Below are positions 25,440 through 39,032 of a DNA stretch of 64,000 nt, in pieces (the stretch's first letter is position 1; every line of letters begins with the position of its first letter). The position numbers and the translations under genes are program-made. Source of the DNA: Viscum album (lineage: Eukaryota > Streptophyta > Magnoliopsida > Santalales > Viscaceae); NCBI GenBank assembly GCA_963277665.1, contig OY728122.1, positions 1,546,918,868 through 1,546,982,867 of the forward strand. The letters are read 5' to 3'. The notes below the pieces were generated by a model. The model did no database searches and had not been told where the DNA came from. It worked only from the letters and a program-made list of their open reading frames with translations.

Positions 25440-25926
25440 AATTTTAGTACAAACCTTGGAACCTAGATTTAGATAAACTCTGATTAGAGCACATAGACCT
25501 AAGATGAACTTTGAGGATTAGTATAGAAGAACTTCCTAGAATTTTGGTATTGTAGATACTTTGTGAGTTTTCCGAGCAATACATCCCTGTCTGGATACGA
25601 GCAGGTAGAGGCGGCTCTGGCACAGATGTACCTAGGGGTAAAACCCGAAAACACCGCTTTGAGCTAGACTCGAACGGGAACTGGTGCACGACAACGGGCC
25701 TTGCTGCACTCTTGGTTACGACACTCCCGGGGGATATGCTTAGGATAACTCTCATTTTCTTTACAAATCATTATGAAGGGTTTATGAGTATATACTTCCT
25801 CAAAGAAAACATTTTTCTGATTATGGATTATATCCATAAATAGTTCAATTTATGTTAAGTGTTTTATAAGTATGGGATTATGTATTTTGATTCATAAACT
25901 GATCTAGTTTATGCCATTGTTTAGAA
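25440..25926 (+). other. Untranslated leader of the young element
   Basis: 487 bp between the primer-binding site and the gag-pol start. It contains the landmarks GATGTACCTAGGGGTAAAAC and CACGACAACGGGCC that also survive in the old E-F element, so the leader is conserved within the family. A minus-strand open frame of 103 codons here is taken as chance. Confidence 0.7.
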
Positions 25927-28900
25927 ATGGCGCATAGTGGAAGAAATGGAAACCGTATCAATGCACGCACTCCATGTAGGGATTGCCCTCCTGCTCAAGA
26001 TAATTATAGTGGGGCTGGTGATGCAACTGGTGCTGATCAGCTAATCACCGTACTGGGACAACTTACTCAGGTTATGAATAATAACCTTACCCGTATGGAG
26101 CACCCTGATCCGCAGCGTGGAGGATCAATGTTAGATCGATTCATGAGACAACAACCACCAACGTTCAATGGAAGTAAAAATCCCTTAGTAGCTGAGCAAT
26201 GGATATTTTCCCTAGAGAAAATATTTCAGGCTTTGGGGAGTAGTGAAAGGGAAAAAGTTACCATGGCAGTTTACCGCCTCACTGGAGATGCTGATCAATG
26301 GTGGTCATTGATTCAAAACATGAAGGAAGATGATGAAGTATCAAACATGGAATGGAGGGAGTTCAAAGATCTATTTTTAGAAAAATACTTTCCTCGCGAC
26401 CATCGAGCAGATATGGAAAGGCAATTTCTGAGTCTGAGACAAAAGGAGGATGAGAATGTCACAAAGTATGAGGCTAACTTTACAAGGTTAGCGAGGTATG
26501 CTGGAGATTATATTCGCAACCCAAGAAGTAAGATTGATCGTTTCTTTGATGGGTTAAAACCATTTCTCCGTCGAGCATTAGTCTCACAATCCTTTTCATC
26601 GTACGAAGACATTGTCTCATGTGCTATCAAGACCGAAAAGGAATTCTCTAAGTCTTATGACTTTAAAGCAAAGCAAGAGAAGAAGAGACCTGCTGATCAA
26701 TCTGGGAATGGAAATAAGGGGAAGAAGGGAAAGGTTGAATATCCATCTTGTGGTAAATGCGGGAAGAAACATCCTGGTACTTGCTTGAAGGGAATGGGAG
26801 TCTGTTACAAGTGTGGTGAAAAAGGCCACCAAGCTCATGATTGCAAGGGGAAGAAGGAAGCTACCAACGTTCAGTGCTACAATTGCAGGGAGATGGGGCA
26901 TTATGCAAATGCATGTCCTAAGCGTCAGGAGAACTTACCTCAGAAAAGGCCAAGGGATCAAGGCCAGGCTTATGCTATCACTACTGCTGAGTTAGAAACT
27001 CCGAAAGACGTGGTGGCAGGTAATTTAATGGTTTCCTCAAGTTTAGCAAATGCATTATTTGATTCTGGATCATCGCATTGTTTCATATCTTCCCAGTTTG
27101 CAAAGAAAATTAGATATTTCCAATTTGATTTAATAAGGGAGTTGTCAGTTAAAACTCCTAAGGGAAGTATCGTTGCAACAAAGTTTTGTGAATCAGTCCC
27201 CATTAGAGCACATAAATTTTCTTTATCTGCTGATCTCATCGTCATACCTATGATTGAGTTTGATATAATCCTCGGTATGGACTGGCTTTCGGACTATGAT
27301 GCGAAGATTTATTGTAAGAAGAAAGAGGTTACGATTCTTGATGATAATGATAAGGAACACCTTATTTTTAGAGCAGAATCGTCACCACCTAATTCTTATT
27401 TAGATCCACCCTCAATAGCTCAACTAAATTCAATTATTGGGGAGGAAGAGAATGAAATAACTGCGGGTGAGGAAAGGAATGTTCAAATAGAGGATATACC
27501 TGTTGTGAAAGAATTTGTAGATGTATTTCCAGAAGATTTACCTGGACATCCTCCAGAACGAGAAGTTGAGTTTTCTATTGATTTGATTCCTGGATCAAGG
27601 CCTATATCGAAGACCCCTTATAGAATGGCCACTGTAGAGCTAGTCGAACTAAAGAAACAACTAGAGGAATTGAGTAATAAGGGATTTATTCGCCCTAGTG
27701 TTTCTCCATGGGGAGCCCCTGTTCTTTTTGTTAAAAAGAAAGATGGATCTATGAGGTTATGTATCGATTACAGGGAGATCAATGCTATAACGATAAAGAA
27801 CAAGTATCCCCTACCTCGTATTGATGATTTATTTGACCAACTGCATGGAGCTCAATACTTTTCAAAGATTGACCTTCGATCTGGATACCATCAGTTGTGT
27901 GTAAAGAAGGAAGACATTCCGAAGACAGCATTTCGAACCAGGTACGGGCATTACGAGTTTACTGTAATGCCGTTTGGATTGACTAATGCACCCTCTGTAT
28001 TCATGGATCTGATGAATAGAGTTTTCAAGGAGTATCTCGATGAATTTGTGGTGGTATTTATTGATGATATCTTGGTATACTCCAAAACCTACGAAGATCA
28101 TGAAAATCACTTGCGCATTATCTTGAAGACTCTGAGGAGGCATGAATTATATGGAAAGTTTAGCAAGTGTGAATTCTGGCTTCAGGAGATTTCTTTTCTT
28201 GGCCATATTGTCTCTAAAGATGGAATCTCTGTTGATCCTTCTAAGACCAAGGCAATCCAAGAATGGCCAGCACCTACGAGTATAACTGAGGTACGTAGTT
28301 TTATTGGCTTGGCAGGTTATTATCGACGTTTCGTCCAGAATTTTGCCCGATTGGCTAACCCATTAACGAAGCTCACACGTAAAGGGGTTAAATTTGTTTG
28401 GACAAAAGAGTGTGAAGAATGTTTCGAAGAACTGAAGAGAAGATTAGTCAATGCTCCTATATTGACTCTACCATCGGGGAATGATGGGTTCGTTATTTAT
28501 AGTGATGCGTCAAAGAAAGGACTTGGTTGTGTCCTTATGCAGAATGATAGAGTTATTGCCTATGCATCACGACAGTTGAAAATTCATGAACAAAACTATC
28601 CTACTCATGATCTTGAGTTAGCAGCTGTGATCTTTGCTTTGAAGATATGGAGGCACTACCTCTATGGTGAAAAATGTGAGATTTATACTGATCACAAGAG
28701 TTTGAAGTATATTTTCTCACAAAAAGAACTCAACATGAGGCAAAGGAGATGGCTTGAATTACTCAAGGATTATGATTGCACGATACACTACCACCCGGGG
28801 AAAGCAAACAAAGTAGCAGATGCTTTGAGCAGAAAAGACCATGGAGTTCTGAACATGATGAGAATTGAAAGGGATCCAATTTTCATGGATCTAGAGAAGA

Positions 28901-30393
28901 TGGACATGGGAATAACCAGGGAAGGTGAAACATCAATGCTTTTTCAAATGGTTTCCAAACCATCTTTACTAGAAAGGATTAAGAGTTCTCAGACCGATGA
29001 TGACGAATTCCAAAAGAAGATTAAAGCTGTGAATGATGGGAGATTGAGAGACTTTGTGTATGAAGATGGAATTTTGAAATTCGGGAAGAGACTTTGTGTT
29101 CCCAATATACCTGATCTAAAAAGGGAATTGCTGGATGATGCTCATAGTTCCAATTTCTCTATACACCCTGGGAGCACCAAAATGTATAGAGATTTGAAGG
29201 AACATTTTTGGTGGGACAACATGAAGAGGGAGATTGCTGATTTTGTGTCAAGGTGTATGGTTTGTCAACAAGTGAAAGCTGGAAGGCAACAGCCTGGAGG
29301 AGTCATGCAACCTCTTCCCATACCGGAGTGGAAATGGGACAATATTACGATGGACTTTGTCATGGGGCTACCAAAGACTCCTAGAAGGAACGATGCAATA
29401 TGGGTTATTGTTGATCGTCTTACCAAGTCAGCACATTTTCTTGCTATAAGAGAAGATCTACCCCTGGAACGTCTAGCAAGACTATACATTAATGAAGTTG
29501 TGAGACTTCATGGAGTTCCCCTATCGATTGTTTCTGATCGTGATCCCCATTTTACTTCAAGATTTTGGAAAAGTCTTCAGAAATCCCTGGATACTGAACT
29601 TCATTTGAGCACTGCTTACCACCCTCAGACAGACGGACAATCAGAACGGACTATTCAGACCTTAGAAGACATGTTGAGATCTTGCTCACTTGATTTTCAG
29701 GGTATGTGGGATCAATATTTACCTCTGGTAGAATTTTCCTATAACAATAGCTTCCATTCGAGTATACAAATGGCACCATATGAAGCGTTATACGGAAAGA
29801 GATGTCGTACACCAACCTGTTGGGATGACGTTGGTGAAAGAAAACTTGTAGGCCCAGAACTGGTGGAGGAAACGGTGGAAAAGGTGAAGGTAATCCAAAA
29901 TCACATCAAAGCAGCTCAAAGTAGGCAGAAGAGCTATGCCGATAATCGAAGGAAGGATTTGGAATTTCAAGTCGGTGATCATGTTTTCCTAAAGGTATCT
30001 CCGTGGAAGGGAGTCATACGTTTTGGTAAGAAAGGTAAATTGAGTCCCAGGTACATCGGACCTTTCGAAATTCTAGAACGAATTGGGGCTGTAGCTTACC
30101 GATTGGCAATGCCGCCAAGTCTCTCCAAAGTTCATGATGTGTTCCACGTATCTCTGTTGAGAAAATACATGCCTGACCCAACGCATGTACTCACCTATGA
30201 GGAATTAGAACTGGAACCCGATCTGTCTTATTGCGAAGAGCCCGTCAGGATTCTTGATACAAGAGAACAAGTACTGAGAAACCGGACGACGCGTCTGGTA
30301 AAAGTTTTGTGGAGAAATCATAAAATGGAAGAGGCAACGTGGGAACCCGAGGAACTTATGATGAAGAACCACCCGAGTCTTTTTATGCAGTAA
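25927..30393 (+). CDS. gag-pol: Gag-Pol polyprotein, Ty3/gypsy chromovirus
   Basis: A single 1488-codon frame without frameshift between gag and pol, as is usual for Tekay-type elements. Residues about 66-250 are the retrotransposon capsid domain ([10 protein letters not shown]). CCHC zinc knuckles follow at C293-C306 and C317-C330, with a further Cys/His cluster at C275-C286. The aspartic protease has D379-S-G with ILGMDWLS at 448-455. The reverse transcriptase is at about 555-760, with LCIDYREIN (611) and catalytic FIDD (D713, D714). RNase H carries D860, E897, D922 and D965. Integrase has the zinc-binding H1073/H1080, C1110 and C1113, and a D1143-D1204-E1240 triad with the expected 35-residue D-E spacing. 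The end (about 1438-1486: PVRILD, VLWRNH, ATWEPEE) is a chromodomain, which directs integration to heterochromatin in this clade. All catalytic residues are present. The first ATG of the frame is used; it follows the leader directly. Confidence 0.97.
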   Translation: MAHSGRNGNRINARTPCRDCPPAQDNYSGAGDATGADQLITVLGQLTQVMNNNLTRMEHPDPQRGGSMLDRFMRQQPPTFNGSKNPLVAEQWIFSLEKIFQALGSSEREKVTMAVYRLTGDADQWWSLIQNMKEDDEVSNMEWREFKDLFLEKYFPRDHRADMERQFLSLRQKEDENVTKYEANFTRLARYAGDYIRNPRSKIDRFFDGLKPFLRRALVSQSFSSYEDIVSCAIKTEKEFSKSYDFKAKQEKKRPADQSGNGNKGKKGKVEYPSCGKCGKKHPGTCLKGMGVCYKCGEKGHQAHDCKGKKEATNVQCYNCREMGHYANACPKRQENLPQKRPRDQGQAYAITTAELETPKDVVAGNLMVSSSLANALFDSGSSHCFISSQFAKKIRYFQFDLIRELSVKTPKGSIVATKFCESVPIRAHKFSLSADLIVIPMIEFDIILGMDWLSDYDAKIYCKKKEVTILDDNDKEHLIFRAESSPPNSYLDPPSIAQLNSIIGEEENEITAGEERNVQIEDIPVVKEFVDVFPEDLPGHPPEREVEFSIDLIPGSRPISKTPYRMATVELVELKKQLEELSNKGFIRPSVSPWGAPVLFVKKKDGSMRLCIDYREINAITIKNKYPLPRIDDLFDQLHGAQYFSKIDLRSGYHQLCVKKEDIPKTAFRTRYGHYEFTVMPFGLTNAPSVFMDLMNRVFKEYLDEFVVVFIDDILVYSKTYEDHENHLRIILKTLRRHELYGKFSKCEFWLQEISFLGHIVSKDGISVDPSKTKAIQEWPAPTSITEVRSFIGLAGYYRRFVQNFARLANPLTKLTRKGVKFVWTKECEECFEELKRRLVNAPILTLPSGNDGFVIYSDASKKGLGCVLMQNDRVIAYASRQLKIHEQNYPTHDLELAAVIFALKIWRHYLYGEKCEIYTDHKSLKYIFSQKELNMRQRRWLELLKDYDCTIHYHPGKANKVADALSRKDHGVLNMMRIERDPIFMDLEKMDMGITREGETSMLFQMVSKPSLLERIKSSQTDDDEFQKKIKAVNDGRLRDFVYEDGILKFGKRLCVPNIPDLKRELLDDAHSSNFSIHPGSTKMYRDLKEHFWWDNMKREIADFVSRCMVCQQVKAGRQQPGGVMQPLPIPEWKWDNITMDFVMGLPKTPRRNDAIWVIVDRLTKSAHFLAIREDLPLERLARLYINEVVRLHGVPLSIVSDRDPHFTSRFWKSLQKSLDTELHLSTAYHPQTDGQSERTIQTLEDMLRSCSLDFQGMWDQYLPLVEFSYNNSFHSSIQMAPYEALYGKRCRTPTCWDDVGERKLVGPELVEETVEKVKVIQNHIKAAQSRQKSYADNRRKDLEFQVGDHVFLKVSPWKGVIRFGKKGKLSPRYIGPFEILERIGAVAYRLAMPPSLSKVHDVFHVSLLRKYMPDPTHVLTYEELELEPDLSYCEEPVRILDTREQVLRNRTTRLVKVLWRNHKMEEATWEPEELMMKNHPSLFMQ

Positions 30394-30424
30394 TACCCTA
30401 GAAATTGCGAGGACGCAATTATTT

Positions 30425-30438
30425 GAAGGAGGGGAGAA
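30425..30438 (+). other. Polypurine tract of the young element
   Basis: GAAGGAGGGGAGAA directly abuts the 3' LTR start TGTAAC. It primes plus-strand DNA synthesis during reverse transcription. Confidence 0.9.
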
Positions 30439-33400
30439 TGTAACACCCCAAGCTTCTACGGTACGTTTCCCTTCGAATAATGCGATAGCGTGTGTTGTAC
30501 GCAACCTCGAGTTCTAACACACACCACAACTAATTAAACTAGCCGTTGTGAATAGTAATACCTACTTTTTGAAATCATATATATTCTATATTTCAAAATG
30601 GACTTCATTTTTGGATTCGGAATATCAAAATTAGCCTAGGGTGAAATTTTGGTACATTTCGGATAACTTTCATATTTTGATGAATAGTGAAAATTTCTAA
30701 ATTTTAATTAAAAACAACTTTTTTAATCAAAATAATTAATAGTGATAAATTATGAATTTGAGTGGCTTTAAAGTATATTTAGAATATATTTTTACCATTC
30801 AATTTAATGTTTATCATTGGACATAATTTTACAATTAAACCGAACATAAACAAGTGTCAATCTTTTGATAGTTATTATCTCTTAAAAACACGCTTTTTGT
30901 TTTGACAGCGGGAATTAATTTTAAATTAATTTCTGCCACTTCTGTGTTTTGAATTTAGGAAAATGGATTCCATATTTGGAATCATGATGTTCAAATTGTG
31001 TAAATAGGTAACTTTTATTTTTAGACATTTTGAATAATTACTGCGGTAAATATTTTATTTACCATGGTTAAAGGGTAAATCCGGTAAATAAGGGTTAAAA
31101 AAATAGTATTATAATAATACAAAATTACCCTAAAACGTGTCCTAACCTTATTGGTGGACACATACCCGACCATGGGCATCCTTGGGTCAATTTGGGGACC
31201 CCTTGGAGCCACTTGTATGTGGTAGGGACACATTATATTAATAAAGTTAAAATAAAAATAAAAATGGCATAAGCTTACATCTTTTATAAGAACAATTTTT
31301 ACATAGGGTTATACATGTTGGATTTTCGATTATGAATATTCATTAGAAAGATAAAAATATTTCCTACATAATGATGTTTTATTTATAATTTTTAGACATT
31401 AAATAATTTATTTTATTTATGACACAATGATGATGCAGTAATTACTAAAATAGTAAAAAAATTAATATAATTGATATTATAAATACCCAAATAAATATAA
31501 TATGAAACTTTTAATGAATTAAACTAATTTTCTAGGATAATATGATATATTAGGATTGATTTAATTGACTTTGTTTGAAGTAATCAATCTGTTATGAGTT
31601 TCACAAAAAATCAACTATTGAATAGTGTCAAAATTGACATAAAAGAGTTCTTAAAACAAATATTATATTATTAATCGATATTAAATTCCTAAAAATCTAA
31701 GCTTCGGCCAAGAGACTTATATTATGATAGGTTAATCATTAATGTATCACTTGGGGGTCGCTTGTATGTATATGGTAAGTCTATTAACCATATAATATAA
31801 AAATACAAAGAGACATTGTAAAAGTGAAACTAATTAACTTAGAGTTAATACTTAAAGATAAGGTTAATATAAGTACCCAAACCTGTCTAAATTCTATTGG
31901 ATGAGTTGTTTTCGACCTATCCCCACCTCATCCTTTGAATAGTCAACTTTGGAGCCTTTTTAAACCAAATATGAATTTATTATAAATTAATATTTCTAAC
32001 TTTTCCAAAGGTGCCCCTCACCCCTCTTATAAAAGGGAACTCCTCCTTCTCATTTCTTCACACCTTCAAAGCCTTTTGGTTCGGCCAAACTCTGCCCAAA
32101 TATTCTCCCAACATCCATCACTACAACCTAGAGGCCTTAGTTCGATCAGAAAGCCAACCTAAGGAGCCCTTTTGATCAAATCAAAAGGAAGAACCCGAAG
32201 AAGAGGTAATGATTTCACCACCCTTTTCTCAGTTCATTTCTTCTTCCACTTCTTCTTCCTTTGTTCTTACCATTCTGAAATAATAACTCCAGTATCTCAC
32301 ATATACTGTGATGTTATTATAAATATGGTACAATCATATTCAGTATTCTATCCACCCTTTGAATAACATGTCACCATACGTGCGTACGTACGGCTTACCG
32401 TCTCCACGTCGTGGTGTAATTGTTATTCAATATAATATTATTTGGATGGGTATAATAATGATGTGTAACTCATGTAAATAATAAATATAACATGTTAATG
32501 ATTCTGTATATATGATATACCATCCATTTATATATTATTTTAATATCAAAAGAATGATATTGTCGCTCGTGCGTACGTACGGACTACCGTCTCCACGAAC
32601 GCGATGAGATTCATTCTCCATCGTATCCATTCAAGTATAATTATCATTTGATGATTTAAAAATGATGTTTAAGGACTGTATATCATTCTGGATATGAATA
32701 AGATACAACAACCATGGCTTATGTAACAAAACATATAAATGAAAATGAGTAAGTTAACTCCCGAAACGACGATAATTCTAAGATATTATTAACAAATCAA
32801 TGTTAAAAGATCATATATGATATCATATTAATATATATGATTCTTGTATAATTTAATAACAACTATTTCACCATTATACAGGAAGTTAACCTACCCCAAC
32901 CAAGGAAAAGTACAAGGTAAGGGTTATTTCACAATCTTTTCATTATCCGAGGTTGTATATACGTAATAATCTACTGGGATCTCTTTATCATCCACATCCA
33001 TGTTTTCTTAAAAATGTATTTCAAAACATTTTTACTATTTACAAGAATATGGGTTAAAGTCATTTATACCCTTGTTTTACTTTTTATAAGAGGTTTATAA
33101 AGGAATCTTTCCGTCGTTTTCAAAACAATGTCCTTTTTAACCTTTTCGACAGAATTGAGGTAAGAATGTTTTTTTTTAACTTATACGGCGGGTGCGGTTA
33201 TTTTCCGCCGTTATAAAATCGTCGAAGCTTTCCATACAAGCTTATAAGAATATTTTCAAAGAAAATGTTTTATTTTATATGGATCTTAAATGATTTCAAA
33301 ATAAAAGGAGATACTTCTTTAAAAAGAATTTTGATTTCATCTAGGTCAACATCCTTTGATGGATTTTAAGATTATTTGAAGTTGATTTATTATGATACAA

Positions 33401-34216
33401 AACTTCTATATTGTATTGAAGGTTTTGTGATATGTTTGACTGTGGATGTGCTATTTTTATACCATTCATAGTTTATGGTGAAATTATTGACATTTCGTAT
33501 GCTAGTTTTAATACGAATGTTTATGTTATGTTTAAACCTTTTCATATGGGAATGCATTGGACTTAATAAGTGACGGGTGGAGCCCGCTATAGCTCCTCGA
33601 TGCATCGGTAGGTCTCATGAGAAAAACTAGTGTCTTGGCACAAGGCCTTGACAAAATCTTATTTGTAGTCTTGGCACGAGGCCTTGGCTATGTGGTCATG
33701 ATAGTCTGGCATTATGCATTCCAACATTATGAAAGTGGTTATTTATTTTTGCATGTGATTATTCGATTAGTGGAATATCCATGTGAATAAGTAAATGGCA
33801 TTATTTCATTTTATTTATGCCATACCATGTTGAAAGTTCATGTTTAAAAGGCTTTTGTTTTAGTTATACATTGCCTTAAATGTTTATTCTTATTGATGAA
33901 AGTTTCCGCTATATTGTTATCCTTACTGGGCATTTGAGCTCACCCCTTTTGTATGTTTTATTTTTCCCAGGAAGTGAAGATGTAAGTTATGAATGACCTG
34001 CAGGGATATTATGAGGGGATTGTAGTGTGGACTGTGGAAACATTATGTTGTTGTAGTAGTTTTTGATTTTATGATGTAATGTAAAACTTATGAATATATC
34101 TAGTGTTTCCAAGGCTACTAAACTAATCGGTCTTTCGGGATTTGATCTTTCTTGTGATCATGCCAATGTTATGTAATAATGCACCGACTCTGGGTAGCTG
34201 GGGTCGGGGCGTTACA
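30439..34216 (+). repeat. 3' LTR of the young element
   Basis: 3778 bp, one T longer than the 5' LTR (T-run near 33170). Differences seen include T/C near 21976/30766, C/G near 22404/31194 and T/G near 25284/34075. It carries the same TATA box and dyad array. Confidence 0.97.
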
Positions 34217-35428
34217 TATTATTCTAAAAAAAATAATTGAACATAATTGTTTATTAAATTTACTTTCCATTTAATATTTGTAGCATCATTTAAATTATTT
34301 GATAATTAACTAAATAATCCATGTTCTATCATTTGATTATTGTTTAATGTGACTAATTATTATATAAAAATTATATTTAGATTATCATGTTAAGAAACGC
34401 ATTTTACAATAAAATTAATTTTTATAACCGATGTTTTGTTACTTCATCCATAATCTAAAAGATTATAAAAGTTAAAGGTAAAGAATGTTCCTTTTTTCAT
34501 TTTCCTTATATTTTTATGTGGGTTAGTTTCGTGAACATGTATACCACTAACTCTTAAAATTATAAATATTTTATATATTAAAAATATGTGCATTTAATGG
34601 ATTTGGATAAGTTCACCAGTCATTATGGACATTAAGATTAATTTTTATTTTCTTGTTATGGTTAATTTTACCTTAGTCATTGTAATTAAATTTAATCATA
34701 TTCACTGCTCTCTTTGGAAAAAAATTCAGTTATTATTATTAAATGATAAATTTTATATTGATTACAACCTTGTATATCCATTTTTTAAAATTCAATTCAC
34801 AAAAGAGAAAAATATTAGTTTAAAGATAATTCCACAGATGTGGCATGAAATTGAGGTTTTAAAGTGAAAATGTTAGAAAGATCATTAGTATTTTATATCA
34901 ATATAAAATTAATCCCAATTAACTAAATTTAATTAATTTATGTATAATTAATTTAATGGGACTTTTAAAACAATTTAAAATTTAATTTATCATTAATAAC
35001 CATTTAGATGAACAAACATTTTTCAACAAAAATATTTATTTTTAACAATTCATCAAAAGAATAATGTTCGAAAAAAATACCCAAAATTAATAAAAAATAC
35101 ATTTTTATATATTAATTATAAAAAAAATTTATTATTTTGTCATATAAAAATTATAAAGGCATAAAAATTTACTTCTACTATAAGACTTCCATTAAATGGT
35201 GGACAAAAAACTATATTATATAATAATATTAACTGTATATTAGGGTTCTATATAACTCGGTCTTGTAAGTAACAGAAGTTTTCATAGAAACTAAATGATA
35301 TGAAAAATACAAGATAAATGTGATATTTTATGTAACTAATGATAATTTGATTATTTTTTGTAACACAAACTATCAAAGAATATAAATTAATTTCAAATAA
35401 GATAGTAAAAAAATATCAAGATGTTACA
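34217..35428 (-). repeat. LTR copy C, right part
   Basis: Continues copy C after the young insertion. AAAAGTTAAAGGTAAAGAATGTTCC near 34458 (as AAAAGTTAAAGGTAAAGAAT) aligns with AATGTTAAAGGTAAGGAAGG near 15353 in LTR B, and alignment continues to the end. The minus-strand start TGTAACATCTTGATA at 35428 matches the family's TGTAACACCCC. Confidence 0.65.
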
Positions 35429-37989
35429 TAGCTAATCATTAGAGATAATAAAATTTTTGGTTCTTAGGTTCTGACATTATTTTTTAATATAGTTTTTAAA
35501 TTATGAAAATATTATAAAATCCTTATTATTTATCAAGGGTTGACGTTTTTTTCATCAGATATGGGTTTAGTTACATTTTAATCTTATTATTAAATTTAAT
35601 AAAATATAAAAAATATAAACCATGGTTGTATCGAATTTTTATTGGATATAATTACGATTTGGTTAATTAACAAAAGTTATTATTTTATAGTACTCACACT
35701 ATCTATTTTGGTTGTATTAATAGATGTTTCTTGAAGGAATCAATTGAAAAATAGGTGTGATGGAAAATGTGGAGATTTTCCAAATGAATTGACATAAGAG
35801 ATGTGAATTAGAGTATGAAATCTCACAAATATTATCTCAAAATATTTTCAAGAAATTAATAATAAAAAGACTATTTTGGAGCCCCAAATATTTTAAGGAA
35901 CAACTCCCTATTGAGTCCTTATGAAAATTTCTTACCTCCGTTTGTGGTATAACAAAGACACCCATTTTTTAAGAATGTATCAACAAAACAATATGATATT
36001 TTTTCTCCTCCTGTTCACATAAAAACAAAATTTTATTCTATATTCTTATCATTAGTTTTTGTGTACTAATCAAAAATTTATTTTCATTAAGAAAATTTTA
36101 TAAATAGAAGACTTTGACTCTAATGAAATGGAGGTGTTTAAGAAAATATTTATAAAAATAATAATTTTTATATAATATAAAAACATTGTGACTTAATTAT
36201 AAGAGGTAACACAAATAGAAGATGAATCAATTGTTAAATATGAATAAACCATTACGACTCACATAATGGACTCCTCTATATTTATTATTATCCTGAAATA
36301 AATGTCATTTATTTAGTGTCCAAAATCAATATTTTGAATGTTTTTTAAATTGTTGTAATTTCAGACACCATGTACCCCACAAAGAGTAAATATAAAGTCT
36401 AAAACTATCATAATAGTATATAAGAAGGTCTCAACTAATACAATTATAATACCTCAATGATTGATATTAATTTATTATTGGAATAATGTATATCAATGAA
36501 AAAATATAAGTTATAATGAGTATTATATATATTTAAAACCACTAAACAATTCAAATAAGTATGAGGATTATGAACTCCCGACCACTTATTTGGTTATTCA
36601 TAATTAAGTGGTGAAGGGTAAAATAATTCCGCATAAGGTAACTGAAAGTTTTTATTTTATTCTCATTCATATTATTATTTAATATCTTCAATTTTTTCTA
36701 AAAATATTGATTCAAAAAATAAATATTATTGTTGAATTATATGTGGAAACTATCATATCTACTATTCCAATTTCATTTTTATAAAATAATTTTAATATTT
36801 ATTATTATATTTCATTTAAAATAATTTGGTTTCTTAATTCCTTAATAAAATATTCAAGCGGTCCCCATTAGTTTTTGTTTCTTGGTATTTACCATCCATT
36901 TAGTAAATCTTTAAATGAACAATAGTTAACATTCATAAGTTTTTTAAAATATTATTTTATGGGTTTTCTAATAGTACTTCCAATCCATGTGACTACCCCA
37001 CAGTGATTAGTATCATCCACATGGTCTAAATGCAATTTTGAAGACCATATGTCAAAAAATTGGGCAATCCTAGAATCCTAAAATGTTTGAACAAAAAAAT
37101 TTACATTCTAGTTTTAAACTCTCGAATCCTTATTTCATTTACTCATTCATACTTCAACTCTCATTCATGCACAAGATTGGTCTCCTCTTAACACTTATAT
37201 TTATTCATTTCTTTTTTCTTTCATTTAATCCAATAATCCATCATGTAAGGGTTTATAATTCCTTATAAAAGGTATTTCATCATTTCTTCAGGTAGAAAAA
37301 AATATTACACATGTGTATGTTAGCATAGGTTGGATTTATCTGAATGTAATAATAGGGGTTCTGCATGATGTGGTCTATTTAATTTTCTATGAACCCTCTT
37401 CCTTATATTTTAAGATTTTATCGATTTTTATGTGATCAAATAGGTAACAGGAGATATATTCATGAGATTCCCTTATTTTAAAAAACAAATTTCCTTTCAA
37501 TTATTTATAAAAAGTGTTTAATTAATCTCTAAATATATTGTAGTTTCTTTAAATATTTTCTCTTGGGATTGTTATGTAAAATTATTTCAATGTCATGATT
37601 TGAAAATGATAAAATGTAATTACATTTGATGTGTTTGATGAATGTAAATGTTTGAAAAGGATGTTGGTTTAATGATTTAATATTAATTATTAAATAGGTT
37701 ATCCTATGTATCTAGTTTGGAATACTAAAAATAGAAACCCCTATTCAATACATAAAACTCACAGATGATAATTTAATTATAATAATAGTTCTTAGGGATT
37801 CTATATGGGAATAAATGCAATATAAGTCTATGAAAAGAAATCCTTATAGGTTATATCGATGAGGTTTCCCCAGATGGTTGACAAAATGCCACTATATAGA
37901 GGTATTATCTCCTTAGCAGTTCGAGAATGAAATTGTTTTATAGTAATATATTTTGAGATTTTATAAGATTTATTTTTTTATATGATTAA
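35429..37989. other. Unassigned AT-rich DNA between LTR C and LTR E
   Basis: No coding motif or LTR landmark was recognised on either strand. A small inverted repeat (CCACTTA ... TAAGTGG, 36582-36611) is the only structure noted. Before the E-F element inserted, this stretch was joined to 55357-57692. Confidence 0.4.
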
Positions 37990-37994
37990 ATGAA
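37990..37994. repeat. Candidate left target-site duplication of the E-F element
   Basis: ATGAA here and ATGAA at 55352-55356, immediately after LTR F. The left LTR end is too decayed to fix exactly, so the exact match is suggestive only. Confidence 0.4.
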
Positions 37995-39026
37995 AAAAAT
38001 TATAATATACAATTAATGTATTTAATATTGTATGAGAAAGGAAAAATTGAGCTAAAAATTTCCACAAAATATATTTCCTTAAAAATAATATATTCAATAG
38101 CTTATTGAACATGGAATCCTGAGTTGAAATGAACTATAATATAGTATATCATGTCATTAAATTGGTGTTATTCATAATACTAACTATATTACAAAAATTA
38201 TGGTAATATATTAACTATAAATAAAATTATTATCATTTAAAATAAAATGAATTGTTTTATAAAAAAGTGTATTTTCCTAAAATACGGTTTAGTCTCCCTT
38301 TGTACACACAATCAAAAAATAAATATTTATTTCATTTAAAGATTTAACTTGAAACAATGAAATAATTATTCATATAATCAAATAAAAATCACCTCATATG
38401 GATTTTTTGGGATATTTATAGAAAGTTTAATTTTTTTATAAATAGGGAAAAAATACTGAATTTTAATTGAAAATCATTTTCAATTAAATAATTTATATAG
38501 TTAAATTGTTTAATTAATTTTCAATAAAGTAAAAAAAATTATAAAATATATATGAACCCAATTCAGGTAATATTAGTCATTTTAATTTTGAATATTCCTT
38601 TGAAAACATTTTATACTTTTGAACATTTTCTCTTTGAAAACCTACATTTTCATCCCATCTATGATATTAATTATAAATAAATATTTTCCAATTATATTAA
38701 TGGAATTTGGAAAAATATGTTCCCTAATTTTAATAATAATATTTTATATTATCTAATAATGATAAATTTATTTTTTCCCATAATGAATTTTAATAATATT
38801 AATAATTTTGTACCTCGGTTAAGGAAAAATGGATGTACTGTTGAAATCAAATAAGAATATGAAGATAAAATTACATTAAAAATGTATAAAAATTATTTAA
38901 TTGAAATATATAGAAAATATGCTGTATTATATGCATTAATATTCAAATTTTGACCCATTTAGAATGTCAAAAATGTGGATAAACCATTTTACTTTCAAAA
39001 ATTAACTGTGTTCCACTAAACAAAGT

Positions 39027-39032
39027 TATAAA
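39027..39032 (+). promoter_or_regulatory. TATA box of LTR E
   Basis: TATAAA in AGTTATAAATGGCCACCTTA, at the position of the young TATA box and 356 bp before the first dyad unit. Confidence 0.45.

Larger units (their letters stand above)
21649..34216 (+). mobile_element. Intact Ty3/gypsy chromovirus (Tekay/Del-type) retrotransposon
   Basis: A complete 12,568-bp element: 5' LTR, primer-binding site matching initiator tRNA-Met, one uninterrupted gag-pol frame, polypurine tract and 3' LTR. By eye the two LTRs differ at about 17 substitutions and one T-run indel over 3777 aligned positions (about 0.45 percent), so insertion was recent. The flanking pentamers are TATTG (21644-21648) and TATTA (34217-34221), a target duplication with one mismatch. 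It sits in the same strand-opposed LTR family (copy C), so it inserted into an old relative. Promoter, coding frame and cis-signals all look intact; whether it is transcribed cannot be read from the sequence. Confidence 0.96.
10542..35428 (-). mobile_element. Old long-LTR element (LTR B, short interior, LTR C)
   Basis: Two minus-strand LTR copies align with each other along their full lengths: same order of TATA, dyad array, GTAAGGG donor-like site, 50-bp minisatellite and terminal region. LTR B is 10542-16308. LTR C is about 17240-21648 plus 34217-35428. Only about 0.9 kb separates them, so the element has LTRs of about 5.6-5.8 kb around a very short interior and must have been non-autonomous or internally deleted. 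The intact young element sits inside LTR C. The outer flanks (ATAGG at 10537-10541, TAGCT at 35429-35433) are not a convincing target duplication. Confidence 0.65.

Noticed and set aside
21649..34216. Two nearly identical 3.78-kb blocks as a possible segmental duplication or assembly artefact
   Set aside because: They are in direct orientation with TG...CA ends, a primer-binding site after the first, a polypurine tract before the second, and gag-pol between them, so they are LTRs.
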